From positions 248,001-312,000 of the forward strand of contig NZ_RBXB01000002.1 in assembly GCF_003634775.1 (NCBI RefSeq): 64,000 nucleotides of DNA, in the 5' to 3' direction. Origin of the DNA: Chryseobacterium defluvii (GTDB lineage: Bacteria > Bacteroidota > Bacteroidia > Flavobacteriales > Weeksellaceae). Below, piece by piece: positions 42,585 to 52,000 of this stretch (positions are counted from its first letter, which is position 1; the number at the start of each line of letters is the position of its first letter). A program made the translations under genes and the position numbers. The notes beneath the pieces were generated by a model. The model made no database searches. It was given only the letters and a program-made list of their open reading frames with translations, and was not told where the DNA came from.

Positions 42585-43628
42585 ATGACTTTTTTGGACA
42601 AAAATAACAAAGCTTCGGACTTTTTACACCTGGGCAACAAACTTCTGAGCTGGTATAAGAAAAATGCCCGGGATTTACCTTTCAGGCAAACAAAAGATCC
42701 GTATAAAATCTGGATCTGTGAAATCGTTTTTCAGCAGACAAGAATCAATCAGGGGTTGAACCATTATAATAATTTTATTCAAAGGTTTCCCGATGTGCAG
42801 ACCTTGGCAGAAGCTGAAGAAAATGAAGTTTTACTGTATTGGAAAGGTTTGGGATATTATTCGAGAGCCATTAATATACACAAAGCGGCCCAGCAAGTCA
42901 TAAATGACTATGGTGGTGTTTTTCCGTCCCGATATGAAGAAATCCTGAAATTAAAAGGAGTAGGCAAATATACTGCGGCAGCCATTACAAGTATTTGTTT
43001 TGGTGGTAAAATTCCGGCAGTGGACGGAAACTTTTACAGAGTATTAAGCCGGGTTTTTGCAGATGATTTTGATATATCCAACTCCAGAGCGTTTGCCTAT
43101 TTCTCAGAATTGGCCACATTAATTCTGCCTGGAAATGTAGGTGATTTCAACCAGGCCATGATGGATCTCGGTTCGGAAATCTGTAAGCCGAAAAATCCAT
43201 TGTGTGGAGAGTGTCCTTTGAATGAAGACTGTTTGGCATTTTCACTCAACAAAATTTCGGAATTCCCTGTGAAAACCAAAAAAGTGAAAAGTGAAAATCT
43301 TCATCTGAAATACTATTTTGTCCACAGGAATGGCCAGTTTCTAATTCAGCAGAGAAAAGACGATTTTATCTGGAAAAAATTATTTGAATTTCCTTCAATT
43401 ATTCCTGAAGAACTGGAATCATTCAATAAAGGAGTGAAAACCGTGAATCATAAGTTGACGCATAAGAACCTTACTATCGAAATTTCTAATATAGAAGTAA
43501 CTTCAGAACCTGCCTGGAAGCAATTCATCGCTCAAAATCAATATCTCGTTACAGATTTTGAAGGTTCCCATGAAAAATCTTTTCCTAAACCCCTGGAAAA
43601 TTATATCCAAAACCGAAATCAGAAATAA
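42585..43628 (+). CDS. mutY: A/G-specific adenine glycosylase
   Basis: DNA repair glycosylase of 347 aa that removes A opposite 8-oxoG. The helix-hairpin-helix with catalytic Asp is LKGVGKYTAAAITSICFGGKI continuing into VDGN. The [4Fe-4S] cluster cysteines C-x6-C-x2-C-x5-C are in CKPKNPLCGECPLNEDC. The C-terminal NUDIX-like domain recognises 8-oxoG. I start at ATG 42585; an in-frame TTG at 42567 lies in the promoter. In many Flavobacteriia mutY is followed by ssb, gldE and gldD; here a 170-bp hairpin element and gldD follow instead. Confidence 0.95.
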   Translation: MTFLDKNNKASDFLHLGNKLLSWYKKNARDLPFRQTKDPYKIWICEIVFQQTRINQGLNHYNNFIQRFPDVQTLAEAEENEVLLYWKGLGYYSRAINIHKAAQQVINDYGGVFPSRYEEILKLKGVGKYTAAAITSICFGGKIPAVDGNFYRVLSRVFADDFDISNSRAFAYFSELATLILPGNVGDFNQAMMDLGSEICKPKNPLCGECPLNEDCLAFSLNKISEFPVKTKKVKSENLHLKYYFVHRNGQFLIQQRKDDFIWKKLFEFPSIIPEELESFNKGVKTVNHKLTHKNLTIEISNIEVTSEPAWKQFIAQNQYLVTDFEGSHEKSFPKPLENYIQNRNQK

Positions 43629-43638
43629 ATTATTAAGG

Positions 43639-43808
43639 CACAAAAGCTTTTTTCTTGAAACACTTTAGAGCAATTAAGTTTAAAGTTTAATACTTTGAGA
43701 ATATTAAGAACACATCATATTTAAAACCGGAGGTTTTAAAATACTTACGTGAACTTCTCAATAACTATATTTTAACTTACCATAACTAAAGTGTTTAAAA
43801 CTTTTGTG
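43639..43808. repeat. 170-bp palindromic element (MITE/REP-like candidate)
   Basis: The ends are inverted repeats: left CACAAAAG plus AAACACTTTAG (43639-43668) and right CTAAAGTGTTT plus CTTTTGTG (43786-43808). In the middle is a perfect hairpin TTAAAACC-GGA-GGTTTTAA (43721-43739), close to the exact centre. The segments between also pair imperfectly, so the whole element could fold into one long hairpin. It contains no ORF. The structure fits a non-autonomous mobile or REP-like element. It fills most of the gap between mutY and gldD. Confidence 0.6.
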
Positions 43809-43888
43809 TCTTTTGTGGTTAAACTTATTTTAAATATAAACTCACTGAAAGACTGAAATTTGTCTTCCTAAATCTAAAATCTAATTTG

Positions 43889-43896
43889 TACTTTTG
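43889..43896 (+). promoter_or_regulatory. Candidate -7 element of gldD
   Basis: TACTTTTG fits TAnnTTTG and lies only 4 nt before the gldD ATG, so transcription from it would give a leaderless mRNA. Confidence 0.4.
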
Positions 43897-43900
43897 CAAA

Positions 43901-44458
43901 ATGATTAAAAAAGTCATTTTTATTTTCGCTTCATTACTACTGTTGTCTTGTGGAAAAGATCCTATTCCCAAGCCATATGGGGAACTTCGTTTGGAATATC
44001 CGGCACCCAAATATCAGAAACTGGATAAGGATTGTGCCTATAATTTTGAGTATTCTGATTTTGCAACCATTACGGATGCCAAAAGACCTTGTTGGTATTA
44101 CCTGAATTACCCGAAAATGAAAGCGAAAGTTTTCATCACCTATTATCCGATCCAGAATGATTTTGCAGACCATATCAAAGAAGCGGAAAAAATGGTGTAT
44201 GAACATACCATTAAAGCAAGTGCTATTGATACTAAATCTTTTGAATATCCTGAGAGAAAAGTTTACGGAAACTTTTATGAATTAAAAGGGCAGAGTGCCT
44301 CCAACCTTCAGTTTTACGCTACAGACAGCACAAGACATTTTGTGACTGCTTATTTATACTTTAACACAAGACCAAAGCCGGATTCGCTGGCCCCCGCAGT
44401 TAATTACATCAAAAAAGACATGATGCACCTGCTGGACACATTTGAATGGAAAAAATAA
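43901..44458 (+). CDS. gldD: Gliding motility lipoprotein GldD
   Basis: Lipoprotein of 185 aa from ATG 43901. The signal peptide ends LLLLSC (Cys about 17), followed by KDPIPKPYGELRLEYP, the hallmark of GldD. In Flavobacterium GldD is needed for gliding, together with the type IX secretion machinery, and is usually encoded next to gldE. Chryseobacterium is non-gliding but keeps T9SS-linked genes. gldE is not beside it here. The downstream PfkB kinase begins 28 nt later and may be co-transcribed. Confidence 0.93.
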   Translation: MIKKVIFIFASLLLLSCGKDPIPKPYGELRLEYPAPKYQKLDKDCAYNFEYSDFATITDAKRPCWYYLNYPKMKAKVFITYYPIQNDFADHIKEAEKMVYEHTIKASAIDTKSFEYPERKVYGNFYELKGQSASNLQFYATDSTRHFVTAYLYFNTRPKPDSLAPAVNYIKKDMMHLLDTFEWKK

Positions 44459-44486
44459 TTACGTACAAAAATACATTGAAAAACAT

Positions 44487-45410
44487 ATGAAACTTTTAGT
44501 TGTAGGAAGCGTTGCATTCGATGCAATTGAGACCCCTTTTGGCAAAACAGATAAAATTTTAGGAGGTGCAGCCACTTTTATAGGGCTTACTTCATCCGTT
44601 TTAGGAGTGAAATCAGGAATCGTTTCCGTAGTAGGAGGTGATTTCCCGCAGGAATATCTGGATTTGCTTACCGATAGAGATGTAAACATCGAGGGTATTG
44701 AAATTGTGAAGGATGGCAAAACGTTTTTCTGGTCAGGAAAATATCATAATGATCTGAATACAAGGGATACTTTAGTAACAGAAGTGAACGTTCTGGAAAA
44801 TTTTGATCCTAAAATTCCTGATTCTATGCAGGATTCTGAGATTTTACTTTTAGGGAACCTGCATCCCGGAGTTCAGTTATCCGTTCTTGAAAAAATGAAT
44901 CAGCGCCCTAAGCTGGTTATTCTGGACACTATGAATTTCTGGATGAACACTGCTTGGGATGTCTTAATGGATATGATTGCCAAAACAGATGTGATCACCA
45001 TTAATGATGAAGAAGCAAGACAGCTTTCAGGAGAATATTCCCTGGTAAAAGCAGCTAAGAAGATTCATACCATGGGGCCTGAATTTGTAATCATTAAAAA
45101 AGGTGAGCACGGAGCATTGCTTTTCCATGATAACAAAATTTTCGCGATCCCTGCACTTCCGCTTGAAGAGGTATTCGATCCTACCGGAGCTGGCGATACT
45201 TTTGCAGGAGGTTTTGCCGCTTATTTAGCTAAAAAAGGAAAATTTGATTTCGAAACTATGAAATCTGCATTAATCGTAGGTTCTGCGATGGCTTCATTCA
45301 CCGTTGAGAAATTCGGAACCGAAAGGCTTCAGGAAGTTACGGAATCGGATATGTTCAGCAGATTAAGACAATTCAAAGAATTGACGACATTTGATGTCGA
45401 ACTGCAATAA
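44487..45410 (+). CDS. PfkB family carbohydrate/nucleoside kinase
   Basis: Ribokinase-fold kinase of 307 aa from ATG 44487 (MKLLVVGSVAFDAIETPFGK). The PfkB ATP-site signature DPTGAGDTFAGGF lies at about residues 233-245 with the catalytic Asp, and GGAATFIGL near residue 30 fits the substrate-side glycine motif. The family phosphorylates ribose, adenosine, fructose and others, and the substrate cannot be told. It lies between gldD and the surA-like gene, 28 nt after gldD. Confidence 0.88.
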   Translation: MKLLVVGSVAFDAIETPFGKTDKILGGAATFIGLTSSVLGVKSGIVSVVGGDFPQEYLDLLTDRDVNIEGIEIVKDGKTFFWSGKYHNDLNTRDTLVTEVNVLENFDPKIPDSMQDSEILLLGNLHPGVQLSVLEKMNQRPKLVILDTMNFWMNTAWDVLMDMIAKTDVITINDEEARQLSGEYSLVKAAKKIHTMGPEFVIIKKGEHGALLFHDNKIFAIPALPLEEVFDPTGAGDTFAGGFAAYLAKKGKFDFETMKSALIVGSAMASFTVEKFGTERLQEVTESDMFSRLRQFKELTTFDVELQ

Positions 45411-45444
45411 ATAAGTCTTTTTAAGAAATATTTATAATAAAAAA

Positions 45445-45476
45445 TTGAGTGTAATTCGCTAAGAATTCTAAATTTG
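45445..45476 (+). promoter_or_regulatory. Promoter of the SurA-like gene
   Basis: TTG at 45445-45447 and TAAATTTG at 45469-45476 are separated by 21 nt, 20 nt before the ATG. Confidence 0.55.
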
Positions 45477-45496
45477 CAACTTATTTAAATAGTATA

Positions 45497-46861
45497 ATGA
45501 TAAATAAACTACAAATCACTTTTCTTTTAGGTGTTTTTATGATGTTGTTTTCCGGGCATGCCCAAGCTCAGTTACAGCAGGGGCAGTTGGTAGATGGGAT
45601 TGCAGCTGTAATCGGGGATGAAATTGTTCTGGAATCTGATGTAAGCGAGCAGATGAATTATGCAAAGCAGCAGGGAGCATCCAATACAGATAAGTGTGAG
45701 TTTTTGGAAAATCTGATCAATAATAAGCTTCTTGTTTACGAAGCAAAAAAAGATACTTTGATTGAAAACCAATCTGCACGAATTAAAGAGCAGGCGAATG
45801 CTAAGTATAATCAGTTACTTTCTCAGTTTCCGGATGAAAAATCAATGCTTGCAGCCTATAAGTTCAGAACCGGATATGAGATGAAGAATGCCATCGAAAA
45901 AATTGATACTGATACTTATTACGGACAGGCTAAATACCAAAGAGTAACAGAAAAAGCAGACGTTACTCCAAATGAGGTTACAGACTTCTACAATATGTAT
46001 AAGATGCAACTTCCTGAAGTAAAAGATGAGATTTCCCTTGCTCAGATTATGATATATCCTAAACTTACGGAAGCTCATAAAGAAGAACTGATCAATAAGC
46101 TGAAGAAAATCAAGCAGGATATTCAGGCAGGAGAAAGTTTTGAAAGTCAGGCAAGAATCTATTCTGAAGATGAAGGATCGGCGGCTAATGGAGGATTATA
46201 TAAAAACATCAATAAAGGACAGATGGTAAAGCCGTTTGAAGCTGCGGCTTTAAACCTTCAGGAAGGAGAAATTTCCGAACCTGTTGAATCTGAATTCGGA
46301 TATCACATCATTCAGCTGGTAAGAAAATCGGGTAAAGTATACGATGCGAGGCATATCCTTTTGAAGGCTACTCCTACTGATGATGAGATTAAGACAGCGA
46401 AGAAAAAGCTGGACAGTCTCAGAACTTTAATCATTGATGGTAAAATGACCTTCAAAGATGTGGCATTCAGATATTCTGATGATAAAAGAACCAAATTTAA
46501 TGCAGGTTTAATTCCTGGTGCAGACGGGTCAAGTAAAATTGAAAGAGAATCCGTTCCGGGAACAATCAGCTACGAATTGGCAGGATTAAATAAAGGAGAT
46601 ATCACAACAGCTTTTGAGGATGAAGATAACAGAAGAAAAGCCGTTAAAATTGTGAAAATTGAAGATGTGATTCCTGCTCACCAGATTACGCTGGAAACAG
46701 ATTACGACAGAATCAAACAAATGGCACTTAATAAAAAGCGAAATGAAATGGTTGAAAAGTTTGTCAACTCCAAGCTTCCGACAACCTTCATATCAATAGA
46801 CGGCCGTTATGATTCTTGTAACTTTAAAGCCAACTGGAAAAAAGAATCAATTAAGAAATAA
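45497..46861 (+). CDS. Periplasmic peptidylprolyl isomerase (SurA-like)
   Basis: Chaperone/isomerase of 454 aa with a signal peptide ending at AQAQ (about 25). The SurA N-terminal-like segment starts VDGIAAVIGDEIVLESDV. Two parvulin (PpiC) domains follow: one at about 170-275 with EISLAQIMIYP and FGYHIIQLV, the other at about 280-390 beginning YDARHILLKATPTDDE. It should assist outer-membrane protein folding. It has its own promoter and a terminator at 46867. Confidence 0.9.
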   Translation: MINKLQITFLLGVFMMLFSGHAQAQLQQGQLVDGIAAVIGDEIVLESDVSEQMNYAKQQGASNTDKCEFLENLINNKLLVYEAKKDTLIENQSARIKEQANAKYNQLLSQFPDEKSMLAAYKFRTGYEMKNAIEKIDTDTYYGQAKYQRVTEKADVTPNEVTDFYNMYKMQLPEVKDEISLAQIMIYPKLTEAHKEELINKLKKIKQDIQAGESFESQARIYSEDEGSAANGGLYKNINKGQMVKPFEAAALNLQEGEISEPVESEFGYHIIQLVRKSGKVYDARHILLKATPTDDEIKTAKKKLDSLRTLIIDGKMTFKDVAFRYSDDKRTKFNAGLIPGADGSSKIERESVPGTISYELAGLNKGDITTAFEDEDNRRKAVKIVKIEDVIPAHQITLETDYDRIKQMALNKKRNEMVEKFVNSKLPTTFISIDGRYDSCNFKANWKKESIKK

Positions 46862-46866
46862 AATAG

Positions 46867-46897
46867 AAACCTTCAGAGAAATCTGGAGGTTTTTTTA
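46867..46897 (+). terminator. Rho-independent terminator after the SurA-like gene
   Basis: The stem AAACCTTCAG/CTGGAGGTTT (with one G-U pair) is followed by seven T residues. Confidence 0.8.
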
Positions 46898-46952
46898 TCA
46901 GTGTTCCCGGATAAAATTTTTCAAAAAACTATGTTTTTAGTATTTTTACAGC

Positions 46953-47942
46953 ATGAGCAATTTTATAGATTTCAACTCGGCTAAAAAGCTTCACGAAATG
47001 CAAAACAATCAAAATAGAATCACACAACTATTCAATATACAATATCCGATCATTCAGGCGGGAATGATCTGGCATTCAGGATGGAGACTGGCCTCGGCGG
47101 TTTCCAACTGTGGTGGATTAGGCTTAATAGGAGCGGGAAGCATGTACCCCGATATTTTAAGAGAGAATATTCAAAAATGTAAGCAAGCCACAGATAAACC
47201 CTTCGGGGTGAATGTACCGATGCTATACCCCAATCTTGATGAGGTTATTCAGATCATTCTGGAAGAAGGTGTGAAAATTGTCTTCACTTCTGCCGGAAAT
47301 CCCAAAACCTATACGGAAACTTTACAGAAAGAAGGACTGAAAGTGGCTCATGTGGTATCCTCTACAAAATTTGCCATGAAATGTGAAGATGCAGGAGTCG
47401 ACGCTGTAGTGGCAGAAGGTTTTGAAGCGGGAGGACATAACGGAAGAGATGAAACAACTACTTTTTGCCTGATTCCCAATGTCAGAAAACATATTTCCAT
47501 ACCATTGATCGCGGCAGGTGGAATTGCTTTAGGATCACAAATGAAAGCAGCCATGATATTAGGTGCAGACGGAGTTCAGATAGGTTCCCGTTTTGCCGCA
47601 ACTGTTGAAGCCAGTGCTCATGAAAACTGGAAAAAGAAAATTACAGAGCTTCAGGAAGGAGATACACATCTTACATTGAAAGAATTGGCACCGGTAAGAA
47701 TGGTGAAAAATAAGTTCTTTAATGAGCTGGAAGGTATTTATCAGACTGGAAGAAATACGGAAGCTTTGGTGACCGCTTTAGGAAGAGCAAGGGCTAAAAA
47801 AGGAATGTTTGAGGGAGATATGGAAGAAGGAGAGCTGGAAATAGGGCAGGTTTCAGCGTTAATTGATGAGATTCTTCCTGTAGAAACCGTTTTCAATAAC
47901 TTATTGAAGGAATTTGAGGATACAAAAATGCCTGCATTCTAG
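46953..47942 (+). CDS. NAD(P)H-dependent flavin oxidoreductase (nitronate monooxygenase family)
   Basis: FMN-dependent TIM-barrel enzyme of 329 aa. Typical motifs are FNIQYPIIQAGMIW at the N-terminus, NCGGLGLIGAGSM, GFEAGGHNGRDE (with the active-site His), IAAGGIALGSQMKAA and LGADGVQIGSRFAAT. The family covers nitronate monooxygenase and enoyl-ACP reductase FabK-like enzymes; which activity applies is unknown. It is followed 14 nt later by an alpha/beta hydrolase gene, probably in one transcript. Confidence 0.88.
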   Translation: MSNFIDFNSAKKLHEMQNNQNRITQLFNIQYPIIQAGMIWHSGWRLASAVSNCGGLGLIGAGSMYPDILRENIQKCKQATDKPFGVNVPMLYPNLDEVIQIILEEGVKIVFTSAGNPKTYTETLQKEGLKVAHVVSSTKFAMKCEDAGVDAVVAEGFEAGGHNGRDETTTFCLIPNVRKHISIPLIAAGGIALGSQMKAAMILGADGVQIGSRFAATVEASAHENWKKKITELQEGDTHLTLKELAPVRMVKNKFFNELEGIYQTGRNTEALVTALGRARAKKGMFEGDMEEGELEIGQVSALIDEILPVETVFNNLLKEFEDTKMPAF

Positions 47943-47956
47943 TGACGTTTTGAGTT

Positions 47957-48730
47957 TTGATAGAAAGTAAATTTATTGAAGTCAAAGGGAAAACCCTTTA
48001 TATAGAATATAACAATTCGTTTGAAAATAAGCCAACCCTTGTTTTCCTGCATGATTCTTTAGGCTGTGTCCAGCTTTGGCGAGATTTTCCTGCTAAGATA
48101 GCAAAAGAGACCGGATGTAATGTTTTGGTATATGACCGGCTGGGTTATGGGAAATCCCACCCAATGCTTACTCATGAAAGAGAAAACAATTACATGGAGC
48201 AGGAAGCAGATGTATTGAATGATCTTTTGAATGAATTGAACATTAATAACGCTGTTTTATTTGGGCACAGTGATGGTGGTACCATAGCTTTGATTACCGC
48301 AAGTAAATATTCTGAAAAGATAAATGCAGTGATTTGTGAAGCAGGGCATATTTTCGTAGAAAATGTTACGGTAAAGGGTGTTAAAGATGCTTTAGAAGCT
48401 TTTAAAACAACTAATCTGGGAGAGCGCCTCCAGAGATACCACGGAAATAAGGCCAATAGATTATTTAAAGCATGGACAGAAATCTGGTTGAGCGATCGAT
48501 TCAGAAGCTGGAACATTGAATATCTTTTACCCCATATACACTGTCCTTTATTATTTATTCAGGGAAATGCCGATGAATACGGAACCTTGGATCAGGTTGA
48601 AAAAACAATCAGTCAGACAAGTGGAACTGCAGAAAAATATATTATTCCGGATATTGGGCATACTCCGCATAAAGAAGCCCCTGAATTGGTTATTACCAGA
48701 TCGGTGGAATTTATTAATAGGATTAAATAA
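47957..48730 (+). CDS. Alpha/beta hydrolase
   Basis: Hydrolase of 257 aa. The only plausible start is TTG at 47957; the first in-frame ATG would remove the core strands. The oxyanion region is LVFLHDSLG, the nucleophile elbow GHSDGG (Ser about 99), the acid Asp in GNADEYGTLDQV and the His in DIGHTPHKEAP. No signal peptide. It probably forms an operon with the flavin oxidoreductase upstream. The stop codon lies within the terminator stem. Confidence 0.87.
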   Translation: MIESKFIEVKGKTLYIEYNNSFENKPTLVFLHDSLGCVQLWRDFPAKIAKETGCNVLVYDRLGYGKSHPMLTHERENNYMEQEADVLNDLLNELNINNAVLFGHSDGGTIALITASKYSEKINAVICEAGHIFVENVTVKGVKDALEAFKTTNLGERLQRYHGNKANRLFKAWTEIWLSDRFRSWNIEYLLPHIHCPLLFIQGNADEYGTLDQVEKTISQTSGTAEKYIIPDIGHTPHKEAPELVITRSVEFINRIK

Positions 48731-48767
48731 AACAGAAGCGGGCTTTAGCCCGCTTCTGTTTTATTTA
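48724..48767 (+). terminator. Long perfect hairpin terminator after the alpha/beta hydrolase
   Basis: A 21-bp perfect stem whose core is GAAGCGGGCT/AGCCCGCTTC around a TT loop. It starts inside the stop codon and is flanked by A and T runs, so it can act on both strands. Confidence 0.85.
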
Positions 48768-49045
48768 AGATATCTGATTAAAACCTCACAAATTACATTT
48801 TTTATAGTAAAGTAAAGCATAGCCTGAAAGTGAATTAAATTTAATTTAAATCAGATAAATTCCTGCTAGTCAATATTTGATGTTATTGACTTATTTTATT
48901 TCATAATTTGAATTATTTATTGATTTATTATATATATGTCTTTATTTTAATTTTTTTTATAATTCTATACGGATTAATTTGTAACTTGCTTTTACGTGTT
49001 TTCCCACCGAGAAATAGAAATCGTGAAATCCTATTTAAAAGTATT
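48768..49045. other. AT-rich gap before the hybrid kinase
   Basis: About 280 bp without a supported gene. A TTG at 48908 opens a frame that would add 46 residues with one hydrophobic stretch to the kinase. No clear TAnnTTTG promoter or repeat was found. Confidence 0.5.
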
Positions 49046-52000
49046 ATGAATAAATACCCCATTCCTGAAAATGAGGAAGAACGCATCAAAAAGCTGGAAT
49101 TTTTTGATCTCTTAAATTTAGGAAAAGATCCCCAACTGGATGTGTTTGCAGAGGTTGCCTGTTTGGTTTGCAACTGTTCGGCTTCTCTTATTGCGATGAT
49201 GGAGAGAGACACCCAGACGATCCAGAGTTGTGTCGGACTTCCTGTAGATTTTGTAGACCGGGAAAATACGATCTGTCAGTATTCAATTGCGACTGGGGAA
49301 GTGCTTGTAATCAACGATACTTCGTTGGACGAGAGATCATGCTATAATCAGATGATGAAAGATGCCGGAGTCCGTTTTTATGCAGGTGTACCACTGAAAG
49401 ATGATGAAGGCTACGTACTGGGTACTCTCTGCGTTATTGATTTTGAGCCTAAAACGATATCAGATGAGCAGCTGGGCATGCTTATAAAAATAGGAGAGGC
49501 TGTAACAAAAATGCTGATGGGAAAAAGAAAAAATATTCAGGCGGAGTATTTTGAACAGACCTTTAGTATTTCCAATAACCTGATTTGTGTTCTGGATAAC
49601 CATCTCATGATTAAAGATGTTAATCCTTCTTTCGAAAAAACATTCGGACTAAAAAAACAGCAGGCACAAGATCAAAATTTTTTAACTCTTTTAGGAGAAC
49701 ATTGTCCGATGCTAAGAGCACAGGTGGAAACATTTCCTGAAACGCAAGAGGAATTTAAGTTCACTACCTCTACCATAGTTGATCAATCATCCATTATTAT
49801 TGAGTGGTCTTTAAAACAAAATCAGGACCGCTCCGAAATTTTATGTTTTGGAATTAATATTACCCATCTTATTGAAGAAAAAATAAAACTGGAAAGTTCA
49901 GAACGAAGGTTCAGAAGCTTCTTTGAAAATGCCATAGGCCTCATGAGCATGCATGATATGGAAGGGTATATCCTGGCTGTCAACGAAAAAGGAAGGGAAA
50001 CCCTGCATTATGGGGCTGATGAAATCAAAGGATTGAATCTGAAAGATCTTGTGCCTGAAAAAAACTGGGCCTTGCTTGAGCAATACATCCAGCGTATCAA
50101 TGAAAATAAAGAAGATTTCGGAACCATGATTCTTAAGACGAAGGAAGGCGAAGAAATGATCTGGATGTACCACAATATGGTTGAAATTAATGAAGATGGT
50201 AATCCCTATGTCATCAGCACAGCCCTGAATGTGACAGAAAGAATGATGTTGGAAAGAGATCTGGTATATGCGAAGAAAATGTTGGAACAAACGAATGCGG
50301 TAGCACAAGTAGGAGGATGGGAGATCAACCTTAAAACCGGTTCCGTATTCTGGTCACAATCTACAAAAGATATCCATAAAATGGATAAGACCTTTGAGCC
50401 CAATTTTGAAAGTGCAGTAGGCTTTTATGAAGGAGAAAGTAAAGACAGAATCAAGTTTTTGTTTGACAGGGCGGTAAATAAAGGAATTCCGTATGACGAA
50501 GAACTGCAGCTTATACGCAACGACGGAGAGGTTATTTGGGTAAGAGTAAAAGGCATTCCGGAGTTCGAAGATGGAGTTTGTACCAAGATATTCGGGATTA
50601 TTCAGGATATTGATGCTTTCAAGAAAGTTTACCTTGAGTTAGCTCAAAAAGAAGCTATGCTTCAGTCATTTATAAATTATGTTCCCGCACCTGTGGCTAT
50701 GCTGGATAAAGATCTCAATTATCTTTCGGTAAGCAGAAGCTGGAAAGATGAATTTCAGATGAATAATATAGAGCTTATAGGGAAAAGTATGTTTACGGTT
50801 TCCCAGGTACCGGAGGAAAGAAGAAAAATTTACGAAGAAGCTCTGGAAGGTAAAGCATATAAAAATGAGAATATGGCCATAGATGCCATTCATAAGGACG
50901 GTAAGCAACATTATAACCTGGAAGTCAGACCATGGTATCTTTCAGGGGACAGTATCGGTGGGATTATTATTTCGGCTCAGAATATCACTAATGTGATTAA
51001 AACCAATGAAGAGCTTAAAAAAGCCAAAGATTTGGCAGATATTGCCAGTAAAGCCAAATCCGAATTTTTAGCCAATATGAGTCATGAAATCCGGACCCCT
51101 CTCAATGGAGTGATAGGGTTTTCAGATCTTTTACTAAAAACACCGCTCAATGAAGTGCAGACACAATACCTGAATTACATTAATGAATCAGGAGAAAATC
51201 TGCTTAATATCATCAATGACATTCTCGATTTTTCTAAGATAGAATCAGGGAAAATGGATCTTCTGATTGAAAAGAGTAATATTTATGATCTGGTAGGCCA
51301 GGTCGTTAATGTGATCCTTTATCAGTCACAGAAAAAGAATATTGAACTGCTCCTGAATATAGAGCAGGGATTACCAAAAACAATCTGGGTGGATGAATCA
51401 CGCCTTAAGCAGGTGTTGATCAACCTCCTTGGAAATGCTGTCAAATTCACAGAACAGGGTGAAATTGAGCTAAAAGTTGAAAAGCTGGATTTGAATGATA
51501 AAAATATGACCTTAAGATTTGCCGTAAGAGATACGGGAATCGGTATTCCGGTAGAAAAGCAGCAGCATATTTTTGATGCTTTTACCCAGGAAAACAGTTC
51601 CGTAAGCAAACGTTACGGAGGAACAGGATTGGGGCTTACCATTTCAAATAATATCCTCAAATATATGGGAAGCAAACTTTCGCTCAACAGTGAGCTGCAA
51701 AAAGGATCCGTGTTTTACTTTGATATTGAGGTTCCGTATGAAATGGCTTCTCATGATGAAGATGAAGATTTAAGGCTCAATAAAGTCCTTATTGTAGATG
51801 ATAATGAAAACAACAGAATCATCCTTCAGCATATGCTGGCTTATAAAAATATCGATTCAAAACTGGCGGCTAACGGAATGGAAGCACTTCAGATACTAAT
51901 GCGTGGAGAGCGTTTTGACGTTATTTTAATGGATTATCATATGCCTGTGATATCAGGACTGGAAACCATAGAAAAAATCAAGGAATTATTTAATACACAA

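Noticed and set aside
48908..49045. N-terminal membrane extension of the hybrid kinase
   Set aside because: It would need a TTG start. The hydrophobic stretch comes from very AT-rich DNA, and the ATG at 49046 begins exactly with the conserved GAF-kinase N-terminus. Not fully excluded.
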